Of a DNA stretch of 63,849 bases, positions 7,910 through 15,948 are shown in pieces. The DNA comes from Psychromonas algicola (GTDB lineage Bacteria; Pseudomonadota; Gammaproteobacteria; Enterobacterales; Psychromonadaceae). The position numbers and the translations under genes are program-made. The notes below the pieces were generated by a model. That model saw nothing but the letters and a program-made list of their open reading frames with translations, was not told the origin of the DNA and did not search any database. The stretch spans positions 1 through 63,849 of the forward strand of contig NZ_SNUB01000020.1 of NCBI RefSeq assembly GCF_004378355.1, given 5' to 3'. How positions within the stretch are numbered: the stretch's first letter is position 1; each line of letters opens with the position of its first letter.

Positions 7910-8590
7910 ATGGCAAAACGACAATCTAGTATTTTGGGCAAAATTTGGTACCTCTTATGGCGTTTATTATTGTTATACGTTGTCGTCTTATTAGTATTTC
8001 GCTTTGTGCCTGTACCCACTTCAGCGTTTATGTTGCAAAGCCCCTACCCTGTCACGCAAAAATGGATCAGTATTGATAAGCTCCCTTCGTCTATGCCGTT
8101 AGCTGTCGTGGCCTCTGAAGACCAACGCTTTCCAGTGCATTTTGGTGTCGATTTCACCGAGATCATTAATGCACTCGAACAATATGATGATGGTGAAGGT
8201 CTACGTGGTGCAAGTACGATTTCACAACAAACAGCAAAGAATCTTTTCCTATGGTCTGGTCGAAGCTTTATACGTAAAGGTGTAGAAGCCGCTTTAGCCA
8301 CTAGCCTTGAAGTTATTTGGGGTAAAAAGCGAATTTTAGAAGTGTATTTAAACGTCGCAGAATTTGGTAAAGGGATTTATGGTGTTGAAGCCGCTAGCCA
8401 GCATTATTTTGGTAAATCAGCTCGTCATCTTTCTAACAATCAAAGCGCTCAATTAGCAGTACTATTACCGAGCCCGAAAACACGCGATCCTCATCGTTTA
8501 ACAGCAAACCTTAGCGAGCGAGTTGTGTGGATAAAACGACAAATGAGGCAACTTGGCTCGAGTTATTTAAAGCCAATGATAGAAAATTAA
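7910..8590 (+). CDS. mtgA: Monofunctional peptidoglycan glycosyltransferase
   Basis: This 226-residue GT51 enzyme polymerises lipid II into glycan strands. One N-terminal membrane helix (about residues 12-30) anchors the catalytic domain in the periplasm. The GT51 motifs are present: the catalytic glutamate in A-S-E-D-Q-R-F (about residue 65-70) and R-G-A-S-T-I-S-Q-Q-T-A-K-N-L. No transpeptidase domain follows, and the length is normal for MtgA. The ATG at 7910 has AGAGATAA upstream. It appears to be transcribed alone. Confidence 0.93.
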   Translation: MAKRQSSILGKIWYLLWRLLLLYVVVLLVFRFVPVPTSAFMLQSPYPVTQKWISIDKLPSSMPLAVVASEDQRFPVHFGVDFTEIINALEQYDDGEGLRGASTISQQTAKNLFLWSGRSFIRKGVEAALATSLEVIWGKKRILEVYLNVAEFGKGIYGVEAASQHYFGKSARHLSNNQSAQLAVLLPSPKTRDPHRLTANLSERVVWIKRQMRQLGSSYLKPMIEN

Positions 8591-8707
8591 AGCAATAAGT
8601 TTGTCTCATAATTGGTTTATAAGTAGATTCATATCAACCTTGTTGCTTGTTTTATAACTGTATTAGCGTTAATTTAATTTTTTAATTTATATTGGAGCTT
8701 AAACAAA

Positions 8708-9046
8708 ATGAACAATACTCAATTTGGTTTTAACCCTGATTATGAAGAAGAAGCAATCACACTTGATCAGCTTAATAAATTACCAGGTAACGCGATACTT
8801 GAATTTGGTACAGCTTGGTGTGGACATTGCCAAGCGGCAAGCTCAGCAATAAAAGAGGTACTTTCTGAGCATCCAGAGTTACCTCACATTAAAATTGCAG
8901 ATGGAAAAGGCAAAGTATTAGGACGTGCATTCAAAGTAAAGCTTTGGCCAACTTTAATTTATTTGCATGATGGTACTGAAGTCGCACGCTTAGTTAGACC
9001 ATTACAGTCGAATGAGGTACGAGATTTTATTTCAAAAACGGCATAA
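8708..9046 (+). CDS. Cytoplasmic thioredoxin-like protein
   Basis: This 112-residue thioredoxin-fold protein carries W-C-G-H-C (C38, C41), the active-site type of protein disulfide isomerase, and a cis-proline segment L-W-P-T-L. There is no signal peptide, so it should act in the cytoplasm as a thiol-disulfide reductase. The histidine in the CxxC centre would raise the redox potential relative to the C-G-P-C of thioredoxin 1 (family knowledge). GGAG stands nine bases before the ATG. It is separated from mtgA by 117 bases and probably has its own promoter. Confidence 0.85.
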   Translation: MNNTQFGFNPDYEEEAITLDQLNKLPGNAILEFGTAWCGHCQAASSAIKEVLSEHPELPHIKIADGKGKVLGRAFKVKLWPTLIYLHDGTEVARLVRPLQSNEVRDFISKTA

Positions 9047-9144
9047 AAAGTACATTAAAAGTTTGCTCCTCCCTAGGGAAAAATTTAATAACCATTAAAC
9101 TGAAGGCTACACTGTCAATAATACTCGTTTTCAAAAAAATTCTA

Positions 9145-9486
9145 TTATTCCGATAAAGATTTAAGCTCAGCAGCCATTTTATCATCCCAATCCAATTCTA
9201 TATTGAATTTTCCGGAAGGTAATAAAGTAAAAGTGGCTTTATTCCAATGATTTGAGTTTCCCTCTGTCACAATGTCATATAAAGCATGAAAATCCTTAAC
9301 AAGCAGTCGCCGATCGAACAGCTTAAATTTAAAAGATGAAAACTCTTTGTTTAAAGTTGTTCCACCTTTGAAATTAATAGCATCTTTAGCTGCCCTTTTA
9401 ACGGTAAGTTCAGCTTTATCCCAACTTATATCAATAGCATTAGCTATATTGTTGGCAATACTTGAATAAACATTTTCTATTTTCAT
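9145..9486 (-). CDS. YezG/DUF600-like putative immunity protein
   Basis: This 113-residue protein has an N-terminal I-x-x-I-A-N-N-I motif, a central W-D-K-A, and a C-terminal W-N-K-A-T-F-T-L...G-K-F-N-I-E-L-D-W-D-D block. This order resembles DUF600 (YezG family), whose members include immunity proteins for polymorphic and LXG toxins. No toxin gene is beside it. The start at 9486 is preferred over 9507 because CCCGGA lies at good spacing. The family call is tentative, being based on motif resemblance only. Confidence 0.5.
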   Translation of the reverse strand: MKIENVYSSIANNIANAIDISWDKAELTVKRAAKDAINFKGGTTLNKEFSSFKFKLFDRRLLVKDFHALYDIVTEGNSNHWNKATFTLLPSGKFNIELDWDDKMAAELKSLSE

Positions 9487-9740
9487 TTTTTTCCGGGTAT
9501 TTTTCAAACCTAAATCGTATTAATGACATCTAGAAACGAATCCCTAAATATAGCTGATAAACATAGCAAATATTTGAGAATAAATACGACTGTTAGTATG
9601 CCTTCTTATTCATAAGAATGGCTATTGAATATTTTTTAAAGAGTAATTAGTTACTTTGTATAATTGAATTGTTTTGTATCAATGCGCCAATATTCCTCTT
9701 AGTTATAGTACGCACAATTAATTAGCTAAAAGGTAATAAC

Positions 9741-9977
9741 ATGAATGAATCAATTCACGGCCATCAAGTAATGGAGATGATGGCGAAATCAAAGCAAGCT
9801 TATACTAAACAAAGTTTAAAATTAGCTATCGCAACTAAATTTGGCGAGAATGCACGCTTTCATACTTGCATGGGTAGTGATTTAACTGCAGATGATCTTA
9901 TTGAATTTTTAACATCTAAAGGAAAATTTGTTGAATCAAGCGAAGGAATTAAGATACCAGAAGAGCACCTTTGTTAA
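9741..9977 (+). CDS. yecH: YecH family metal-binding protein
   Basis: This 78-residue protein shows the YecH (DUF2492) pattern: H-G-H near the start, A-R-F-H-T-C-M in the middle, a K-G-K-F block, and a cysteine as the last residue. The conserved His and Cys residues are thought to bind metal in this family, but the function is unknown. From memory, the E. coli homologue lies near the ferritin gene ftnA. AAGGTAATAAC provides a ribosome-binding site. Confidence 0.82.
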   Translation: MNESIHGHQVMEMMAKSKQAYTKQSLKLAIATKFGENARFHTCMGSDLTADDLIEFLTSKGKFVESSEGIKIPEEHLC

Positions 9978-10149
9978 CTTTATAGAATCAAGCACAGACA
10001 AAACGCTAAAACAAATTAATCGCCCTTAATCATTGACCTACGGTCTCACATAATACTGCCAACTCAAGTTAAAACACTAAAAACAATTGAAATTCAATAA
10101 ACGATAGCCATAGACTATTTTATGAATAGATATTTCCCCCTTTACTTAA

Positions 10150-10164
10150 TGATAATAGTTATCA
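10150..10164 (+). promoter_or_regulatory. Near-perfect Fur box upstream of the DUF2061 gene
   Basis: TGATAATAGTTATCA matches 14 of 15 positions of the 7-1-7 Fur consensus TGATAAT-N-ATTATCA. It lies 43 bases before the start of the downstream gene, followed by an AT-rich ATAATAATTACAT tract that could hold the -10 element. This predicts repression by Fur when iron is plentiful. Confidence 0.65.
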
Positions 10165-10207
10165 ATAATAATTACATAGTAAAAACATAACTAACGAGGG
10201 ACGTATC

Positions 10208-10600
10208 ATGGTTAAAACAATTACTTTTGCAATTATTCATTTTTCTATTGCAACCTTAGTCGCTTTTTCATTAACAGGTGATATTTTGTTAGGCAGCATG
10301 ATCGCCATAATTGAACCTTCAATTAATACAGTGGCTTTTTATGCTCATGAAAAGGCATGGCAGCATATCCCTTTTCTTAAGCTGCATGATTCAATGACTA
10401 AAGTAAAAACAGTTAGCTTTGCTGTTATACACTTTAACGTTGCTTTCACGGTGACTTATGCTTTAACTGGCGACGCATTTATTGGAGGATTGATGGCAAC
10501 CATAGAGCCTGCTATTAATTCTGTTGCTTATTTTTTCCATGAAAAAGCTTGGCTTAATAGAAATAAAAAAGCCAAGATAGAGCAAATTGCTTATGTATAA
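10208..10600 (+). CDS. Tandem DUF2061 membrane protein
   Basis: This 130-residue protein is built from two copies of the same unit, about residues 1-54 and 61-114. By hand alignment 28 of 52 positions are identical. Each copy has K-T-(I/V)-(T/S)-F-A-(I/V)-I-H-F, a hydrophobic segment with L-T-G-D, and a second segment ending A-(Y/F)-x-x-H-E-K-A-W. This is the DUF2061 motif; most members have one copy. The conserved histidines and acidic residues in or near the membrane could bind metal (inference). GAGGGAC precedes the ATG. The Fur box upstream suggests induction under iron limitation. Confidence 0.82.
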   Translation: MVKTITFAIIHFSIATLVAFSLTGDILLGSMIAIIEPSINTVAFYAHEKAWQHIPFLKLHDSMTKVKTVSFAVIHFNVAFTVTYALTGDAFIGGLMATIEPAINSVAYFFHEKAWLNRNKKAKIEQIAYV

Positions 10601-10608
10601 ATACAACA

Positions 10609-10651
10609 AAACAGTAAGTGGTAAGGAACGCCTTACTACTTTACTTGTTTT
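10609..10651 (+). terminator. Terminator after the DUF2061 gene
   Basis: GTAAGG pairs with CCTTAC around a four-base loop. The stem continues outward with one bulged T through AGTAAGTG/TACTTTACT, and TTGTTTTATAAT follows. It lies nine bases beyond the stop at 10600. Confidence 0.65.
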
Positions 10652-10980
10652 ATAATCGACTTTACCATCTTAAGTTTCGTTAATGTTTTGCCAATAAATT
10701 AAATCTGCTAGTAATTAATATTCCACGCTTAATTCCCTTACAAAAAATACTTGTAATATGTAAAAAATAGGTCAAAGTGGTCCTTTAAATAACCTCAACA
10801 ATTAAATTCAATTTATGCTTAAAAATTTGAAAAAGATCTAGATTCGAGAAATTTATACCCCTATAGAAATATTTTTTTAAGTAAGAAAAAAAACTAAAAA
10901 AAGCATTGCTATTTTCTTAAAACAACTCTCGCTTACAACATTTTGTTAGCGACTACTAACTAATATGTTTATGTCGCTTT

Positions 10981-10989
10981 TTATCCACA
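10981..10989 (+). promoter_or_regulatory. DnaA box upstream of nrdA
   Basis: TTATCCACA is a perfect match to the high-affinity DnaA box. It lies 168 bases before the nrdA start and 36 bases before the first NrdR-like site. DnaA boxes also regulate nrdAB in E. coli, so the location supports a functional site linking dNTP synthesis to replication initiation. Confidence 0.65.
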
Positions 10990-11025
10990 AATCTTACAAT
11001 AGTTATCCCTTGAAATAATTTAAAA

Positions 11026-11041
11026 AAGCTTTATCTTGTGT
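11026..11041 (+). promoter_or_regulatory. Degenerate NrdR box 1 upstream of nrdA
   Basis: This 16-base site matches 12 positions of the NrdR consensus (ACACWATATATWGTGT type), with its right half T-T-G-T-G-T intact. It stands exactly 32 bases (three helical turns) before the second, near-perfect box. Paired boxes about 31-32 bases apart are the rule for NrdR, which is the main reason to believe it. Confidence 0.55.
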
Positions 11042-11057
11042 GTCACTGCAACATTAG

Positions 11058-11073
11058 ACACTACATATAGTGT
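11058..11073 (+). promoter_or_regulatory. NrdR box 2 upstream of nrdA
   Basis: ACACTACATATAGTGT is an almost perfect palindromic NrdR box. NrdR is the ATP/dATP-sensing repressor of ribonucleotide reductase genes. The site is 83 bases before the nrdA ATG. The nrdR gene itself is not in this window. Confidence 0.8.
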
Positions 11074-11156
11074 TTTTTTTGAGCAATCCGTACATACTTC
11101 TATAACTACTTGTTATTACTAACATTATTACTTTTAGAACTAATTAAGGTAAAAAA

Positions 11157-13427
11157 ATGAATAAGAACCTATCTGTTACTAAACGAAATGGGAAACGCGA
11201 AAGCATTGATCTCGATAAAATACATCGCGTGATTACATGGGCAGCAGAGGGTCTCAGCAACGTTTCAGTTTCACAGGTAGAGTTAAATTCACATATACAG
11301 TTTTATGATGGCATTCGCACCGATGACATTCATGAAACAATTATCAAAGCAGCAGCGGATTTAATCTCAGAAGAATCTCCAGATTACCAATATTTAGCGG
11401 CTCATTTAGCCGTATTCCATTTACGTAAACGCGCTTATCAACGTTTTACGCCGCCTAGTGTATTTGAGCACGTGAGTAAAATGGTTTCTAAAGGTAAATA
11501 TGATGAACATTTACTTGAAGATTACACCAAGCAAGAATTTGAAGAGATGGATAGATTCATCGATCATGATCGTGATTTAAACTTCTCTTACGCTGCGGTA
11601 AAACAGTTAGAAGGTAAATACCTTATTCAAAACCGTGTAAACGGTGAGATATATGAAAGTGCACAATTTTTGTATCTTTTAGTATCAGCTTGTTTATTTG
11701 CAGATTACGATAAAGATGTACGTCTTGATTACGTAAAACGTTTTTATGATGCAACATCTCAATTTAAAATATCATTACCAACACCTATTATGTCAGGTGT
11801 ACGTACTCCAACTCGTCAATTTAGCTCTTGTGTATTAATTGAAGCTGACGACAGTTTAGATTCAATCAATGCAACAGCAAGCTCAATTGTTAAATATGTA
11901 TCACAACGTGCGGGTATCGGTATCAATGCCGGTCGAATTCGTGCAATGGGTAGTAATATCCGAGGTGGTGAAGCATTCCATACAGGTTGTATTCCATTTT
12001 ATAAATACTTCCAAACAGCTGTTAAATCTTGTTCGCAAGGTGGCGTTCGTGGTGGTGCAGCAACGGTTTTCTATCCAGTATGGCATTTAGAAGTTGAATC
12101 ATTATTAGTATTAAAAAATAACCGCGGTATTGATTCTAACCGTGTTCGCCATCTTGATTACGGTGTGCAGTTAGGTCGTTTATTCTACCAACGTTTGATC
12201 GACAAAAAAGATATCACCCTATTCAGCCCTTCTGATACGCCGGGAATGTATGATGCCTTCTTTGAAGATCAAGATGAATTTGAGCGTTTATATCACCTTT
12301 ACGAAGCTGATGAATCAATACGTAAGCGTAGTATTCCAGCCGTTGAATTGTTCTCTCTGTTAATGCAAGAACGTGCGAGTACGGGTCGTATCTATATTCA
12401 AAATGTAGATCACTGTAATACACACAGCCCATTTGATAGTAAAGTCGCGCCAGTTCGCCAAAGCAACTTATGTTTAGAAATTGCATTACCGACTAAACCA
12501 TTAGCACATATTATGGATGAAGAAGGCGAAATCGCTTTATGTACTTTATCTGCGATTAACTTAGGTGCAATTGAATCATTAGATGAAATTGAAGTTTTAG
12601 CTGAATTAGCCGTACGTGCCTTAGATAATTTATTGGATTACCAAGATTACCCAATCATTGCCGCAGAAAAAAGCAGCATGAATCGCCGTACCTTAGGTAT
12701 AGGTGTAATTAACTACGCTTATTACTTAGCCAAAAATGGTGTTAAGTACTCTGATGGCAGTGCAAATAATCTAACACATAAAACTTTTGAAGCGATTCAG
12801 TTCTACTTGTTAAAAGCATCAAACAAATTAGCGAAAGAACGTGGAGCTTGCCCTAAATTTAATGAAACACGTTACGCACAAGGTATTTTACCGCTAGATA
12901 ACTACAAAAAGTCATTAGATGCGATTTGTGATGAAGAGTATCACTTAGACTGGGAGACATTACGTAAAGACATCGTTAAAGACGGTTTACGTAACTCAAC
13001 GCTATCAGCCTTAATGCCCTCTGAAACATCGAGCCAAATATCTAACGCAACGAACGGTATTGAGCCACCACGTGGTTTCATCAGCGTTAAAGCAAGTAAA
13101 GATGGTATTTTAAAACAAGTTGTACCTGAATTTGATAAATACAAAGATAACTATGAATTGTTATGGACGATTCCAAATAATCAAGGTTATTTAGAGCTAG
13201 TTGGTATTATGCAAAAATTCGTAGACCAAGCTATTTCAGCCAATACAAACTACGATCCAAAACGCTTTGATGACGGTAAAGTACCAATGACAACCTTGCT
13301 GAAAGACTTGTTAATGGCTTACAAAATGGGACTTAAAACACTTTATTACCATAACACTCGTGATGGTGCTGATGATGAGAAAGTCATTGAAGATGATGGC
13401 TGTGCAGATGGTGCTTGTAAAATATAA
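11157..13427 (+). CDS. nrdA: Ribonucleoside-diphosphate reductase, class Ia, alpha subunit
   Basis: This 756-residue large subunit reduces ribonucleoside diphosphates to deoxyribonucleotides. An N-terminal ATP-cone (about residues 5-95) provides dATP inhibition. Catalytic residues fall at the same numbers as in E. coli: C225 in F-S-S-C, C439 and E441 in N-L-C-L-E, and C462 in A-L-C-T-L. The C-terminal swinging-arm cysteines are C749 and C754 (G-C-A-D-G-A-C-K-I). AAGGTAAAAAA precedes the ATG. Unusually, nrdB does not follow; nrdA ends at its own terminator, and nrdB lies 8.6 kb downstream. DnaA and NrdR sites lie upstream. Confidence 0.97.
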   Translation: MNKNLSVTKRNGKRESIDLDKIHRVITWAAEGLSNVSVSQVELNSHIQFYDGIRTDDIHETIIKAAADLISEESPDYQYLAAHLAVFHLRKRAYQRFTPPSVFEHVSKMVSKGKYDEHLLEDYTKQEFEEMDRFIDHDRDLNFSYAAVKQLEGKYLIQNRVNGEIYESAQFLYLLVSACLFADYDKDVRLDYVKRFYDATSQFKISLPTPIMSGVRTPTRQFSSCVLIEADDSLDSINATASSIVKYVSQRAGIGINAGRIRAMGSNIRGGEAFHTGCIPFYKYFQTAVKSCSQGGVRGGAATVFYPVWHLEVESLLVLKNNRGIDSNRVRHLDYGVQLGRLFYQRLIDKKDITLFSPSDTPGMYDAFFEDQDEFERLYHLYEADESIRKRSIPAVELFSLLMQERASTGRIYIQNVDHCNTHSPFDSKVAPVRQSNLCLEIALPTKPLAHIMDEEGEIALCTLSAINLGAIESLDEIEVLAELAVRALDNLLDYQDYPIIAAEKSSMNRRTLGIGVINYAYYLAKNGVKYSDGSANNLTHKTFEAIQFYLLKASNKLAKERGACPKFNETRYAQGILPLDNYKKSLDAICDEEYHLDWETLRKDIVKDGLRNSTLSALMPSETSSQISNATNGIEPPRGFISVKASKDGILKQVVPEFDKYKDNYELLWTIPNNQGYLELVGIMQKFVDQAISANTNYDPKRFDDGKVPMTTLLKDLLMAYKMGLKTLYYHNTRDGADDEKVIEDDGCADGACKI

Positions 13428-13475
13428 GCAACGACTGATTCTAGTATTGATGCATTAAATAAAGGCATTAAATTC

Positions 13476-13512
13476 AAAGAAAGGATGTGTTAATCACATC
13501 CTTTCTTTTATA
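13476..13512 (+). terminator. Strong terminator after nrdA
   Basis: AAAGAAAGGATGTG (13476-13489) pairs perfectly over 14 bp with CACATCCTTTCTTT (13495-13508) around a TTAAT loop, followed by TTATAT. It shows that nrdA is transcribed as a single-gene unit. The remaining bases to 13746 are AT-rich and presumably hold the promoter of the next operon; I see no other gene or clear structure there. Confidence 0.85.
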
Positions 13513-13746
13513 TCTACTCTTCTGCAATCCACCATAAATCCTACAAAAAACCTCTGTCTGAAATCACCTTTCAAATTATTTATTAGTTTTTTTAATTAAT
13601 AGGAAATAAAAACAAAGGGTATCAGGTCTATACTTCTAAGCTATTCATTAAAATCATAAATTTTAATTAATGAATAACAATAATTATTGGTGTTTTAGGT
13701 TACTAATAAATCAAACCCGGTGTATTTCACTTGAAGGCAATAAACT

Positions 13747-15900
13747 ATGTTAAAAAAAATCGTACTACTCCTGCTCGCTGTTGTATTAATTGGGGCATTT
13801 TTCCACTTTAATTTGCATCAATTACTCACCCTTGATGGCTTAAAAGGTTCAATGGATCAATTCCGCGAATGGAGAGTTCAAGCACCAGTATTAATGATTG
13901 GTGGCTTTTTTCTACTTTATGTCGCAGTGACTGCACTTGCTTTACCTGGTGCTGCAATTTTAACCTTGGCAGCCGGCGCTTTATTCGGTTTATTTGAAGG
14001 ATTTTTAATTGCTTCTTTTGCTTCTAGTCTTGGTGCACTGTGTTCATTTATTGTTTCTCGTTACTTATTACGTGACTCGCTAATAAAACGTTTTCCTGAA
14101 CGTTTAAAAGCAATTGATGAAGGCGTTAAAAAAGAAGGTGCATTCTACTTATTCACCTTACGTTTAGTGCCTGTTTTTCCATTCTTTTTAATTAACTTAC
14201 TAATGGGTTTAACAGCAATTAAATCTTGGACATTCTACTGGGTTAGCCAAGTAGGTATGTTAGCGGGTACATTCATCTTCGTGAATGCGGGTACTCAATT
14301 AGCTCAAATCGATAGCCTATCGAACATCTTATCTTTTAACCTAATTATCTCTTTTGTTTTATTAGGGTTATTTCCACTGATTGCCAAAGGAATTGTTAAT
14401 ATAATTAAAAAACGTCGCGTTTACAGCAAATGGACTAAACCCGCTAAATTTGACCGCAACATGGTTGTAATTGGTGCTGGTGCAGGTGGTCTAGTAACAA
14501 GTTATATTGCCGCAGCAGTAAAAGCTAAAGTGACATTAATTGAAGCTGGTGAAATGGGCGGTGACTGTCTTAACTATGGTTGTGTGCCAAGTAAAGCAAT
14601 TATCAAAAGTGCAAAAATTGCAGAACAAATTCGCAACGCACATCACTACGGTTTAGATGATTCAACGCCACAATTTTCATTCAAGAAAGTAATGGACCGT
14701 GTACACCAAGTTGTTGCCGATGTTGCACCACATGATAGTGTTGAACGTTACACAAATTTAGGTGTTGAAGTTGAGAAAGGTTATGCAAAAATTCTTGACC
14801 CTTGGACTGTACAAATCAGCTATGAAGATGGAACAACTAAAAAATTAACAACACGTAGTATTGTTATTGCAACGGGCGCACGTCCATTTGTTCCACCACT
14901 ACCAGGTATCGAAGAAACAGGTTACGTGACTAGTGATACATTATGGAATGAATTTGCAAAATTAGACGAAGCACCGAAAAAGTTAGTTGTTTTAGGTGGT
15001 GGTCCGATTGGTTCAGAATTAGCACAAAGCTTTGCTCGTCTAGGCTCATCAGTGACACAAATCGAAATGGCTGAACGCATAATGATCAAAGAAGATCTTG
15101 AAGTATCAGAGTTTGCAACAGCATCATTACAAGAAAGTGGCGTCAATATTTTAACGTCTCACCAAGCATTGCGTTGTGAAATTAAAGACGGTAAGAAATT
15201 CATCATTGTTAAACATAACGATCAAGAAATTGCGATTGAATACGACCAATTATTATGTGCAGTAGGACGTAGTGCTCGCTTAACAGGTTACGGCTTAGAA
15301 GAGCTAGGTATTGAAACTAACCGTACTATATTAACCAATGAATACTTAGAAACAATTTATCCTAATATCTTTGCTGCTGGTGATATTGTTGGTCCTTACC
15401 AATTCACTCACGTTGCTGCTCACCAAGGCTGGTACGCTGCTGTGAATGGTTTATTTGGTAACTTGAAAAAATTCAAAGTGGATTACCGTGTTATTCCATG
15501 GACAACCTTTATTGATCCAGAAGTCGCTCGTGTTGGTATTAACGAAGCTGAAGCGAAAGAAAAAGGCATTGATTACGAAATCACGCGTTTTGACTTTGAA
15601 GAATTAGATCGTGCAATTACGGATAGCGCAACCAAAGGTTTCATTAAAGTCATTACGCCTAAGGGTAAAGATAAAATATTAGGTGTAACGATTGTATCTG
15701 AACATGCAGGTGATTTGATTGCTGAATTTGTATTAGCGATGAAACATGGTTTAGGTCTTAATAAAATACTAGGCACAATTCACAGCTACCCAACATGGGC
15801 TGAAGGAAACAAATACGCTGCTGGTGAATGGAAACGTAATCACGCACCAGAAACGGTATTAAATTGGTTAGAGAAATATCACACATGGAAACGTGGTTAA
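13747..15900 (+). CDS. VTT/TVP38-domain membrane protein fused to a flavin disulfide oxidoreductase
   Basis: This 717-residue fusion starts with a membrane domain (about residues 1-230) of the VTT/TVP38 (DedA-superfamily, YdjX/YdjZ-like) type, including G-A-L-F-G-L-F and R-L-V-P-V-F-P-F-F motifs. A class I pyridine nucleotide-disulfide oxidoreductase follows: FAD motif at about 243, redox pair C274/C279 in G-G-D-C-L-N-Y-G-C-V-P-S-K, NAD(P) motif at about 417, and H679 in H-S-Y-P-T-W-A-E. It resembles mercuric reductase and Lpd but lacks the N-terminal metal domain and the C-terminal Cys-Cys of MerA, so mercury reduction is unlikely. It is the first gene of a seven-gene operon. The redox substrate is unknown. 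Confidence 0.88.
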   Translation: MLKKIVLLLLAVVLIGAFFHFNLHQLLTLDGLKGSMDQFREWRVQAPVLMIGGFFLLYVAVTALALPGAAILTLAAGALFGLFEGFLIASFASSLGALCSFIVSRYLLRDSLIKRFPERLKAIDEGVKKEGAFYLFTLRLVPVFPFFLINLLMGLTAIKSWTFYWVSQVGMLAGTFIFVNAGTQLAQIDSLSNILSFNLIISFVLLGLFPLIAKGIVNIIKKRRVYSKWTKPAKFDRNMVVIGAGAGGLVTSYIAAAVKAKVTLIEAGEMGGDCLNYGCVPSKAIIKSAKIAEQIRNAHHYGLDDSTPQFSFKKVMDRVHQVVADVAPHDSVERYTNLGVEVEKGYAKILDPWTVQISYEDGTTKKLTTRSIVIATGARPFVPPLPGIEETGYVTSDTLWNEFAKLDEAPKKLVVLGGGPIGSELAQSFARLGSSVTQIEMAERIMIKEDLEVSEFATASLQESGVNILTSHQALRCEIKDGKKFIIVKHNDQEIAIEYDQLLCAVGRSARLTGYGLEELGIETNRTILTNEYLETIYPNIFAAGDIVGPYQFTHVAAHQGWYAAVNGLFGNLKKFKVDYRVIPWTTFIDPEVARVGINEAEAKEKGIDYEITRFDFEELDRAITDSATKGFIKVITPKGKDKILGVTIVSEHAGDLIAEFVLAMKHGLGLNKILGTIHSYPTWAEGNKYAAGEWKRNHAPETVLNWLEKYHTWKRG

Positions 15901-15948
15901 TTAAACGCCGTCGAGACCAGATATTTAAATATCACATATGGAGAAGTG

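Larger units (their letters stand above)
10652..11156 (+). promoter_or_regulatory. nrdA upstream regulatory region
   Basis: About 500 very AT-rich bases precede nrdA. The last 180 hold a perfect DnaA box and two NrdR-type sites (listed separately). The first 300 bases hold A- and T-tracts but no open frame with a ribosome-binding site. A long leader or multi-factor control region is usual for class Ia ribonucleotide reductase genes. Confidence 0.6.

Noticed and set aside
13747-15900. Annotation as mercuric reductase
   Set aside because: The heavy-metal domain and C-terminal cysteine pair are absent, a VTT membrane domain is fused instead, and no mer genes are nearby.
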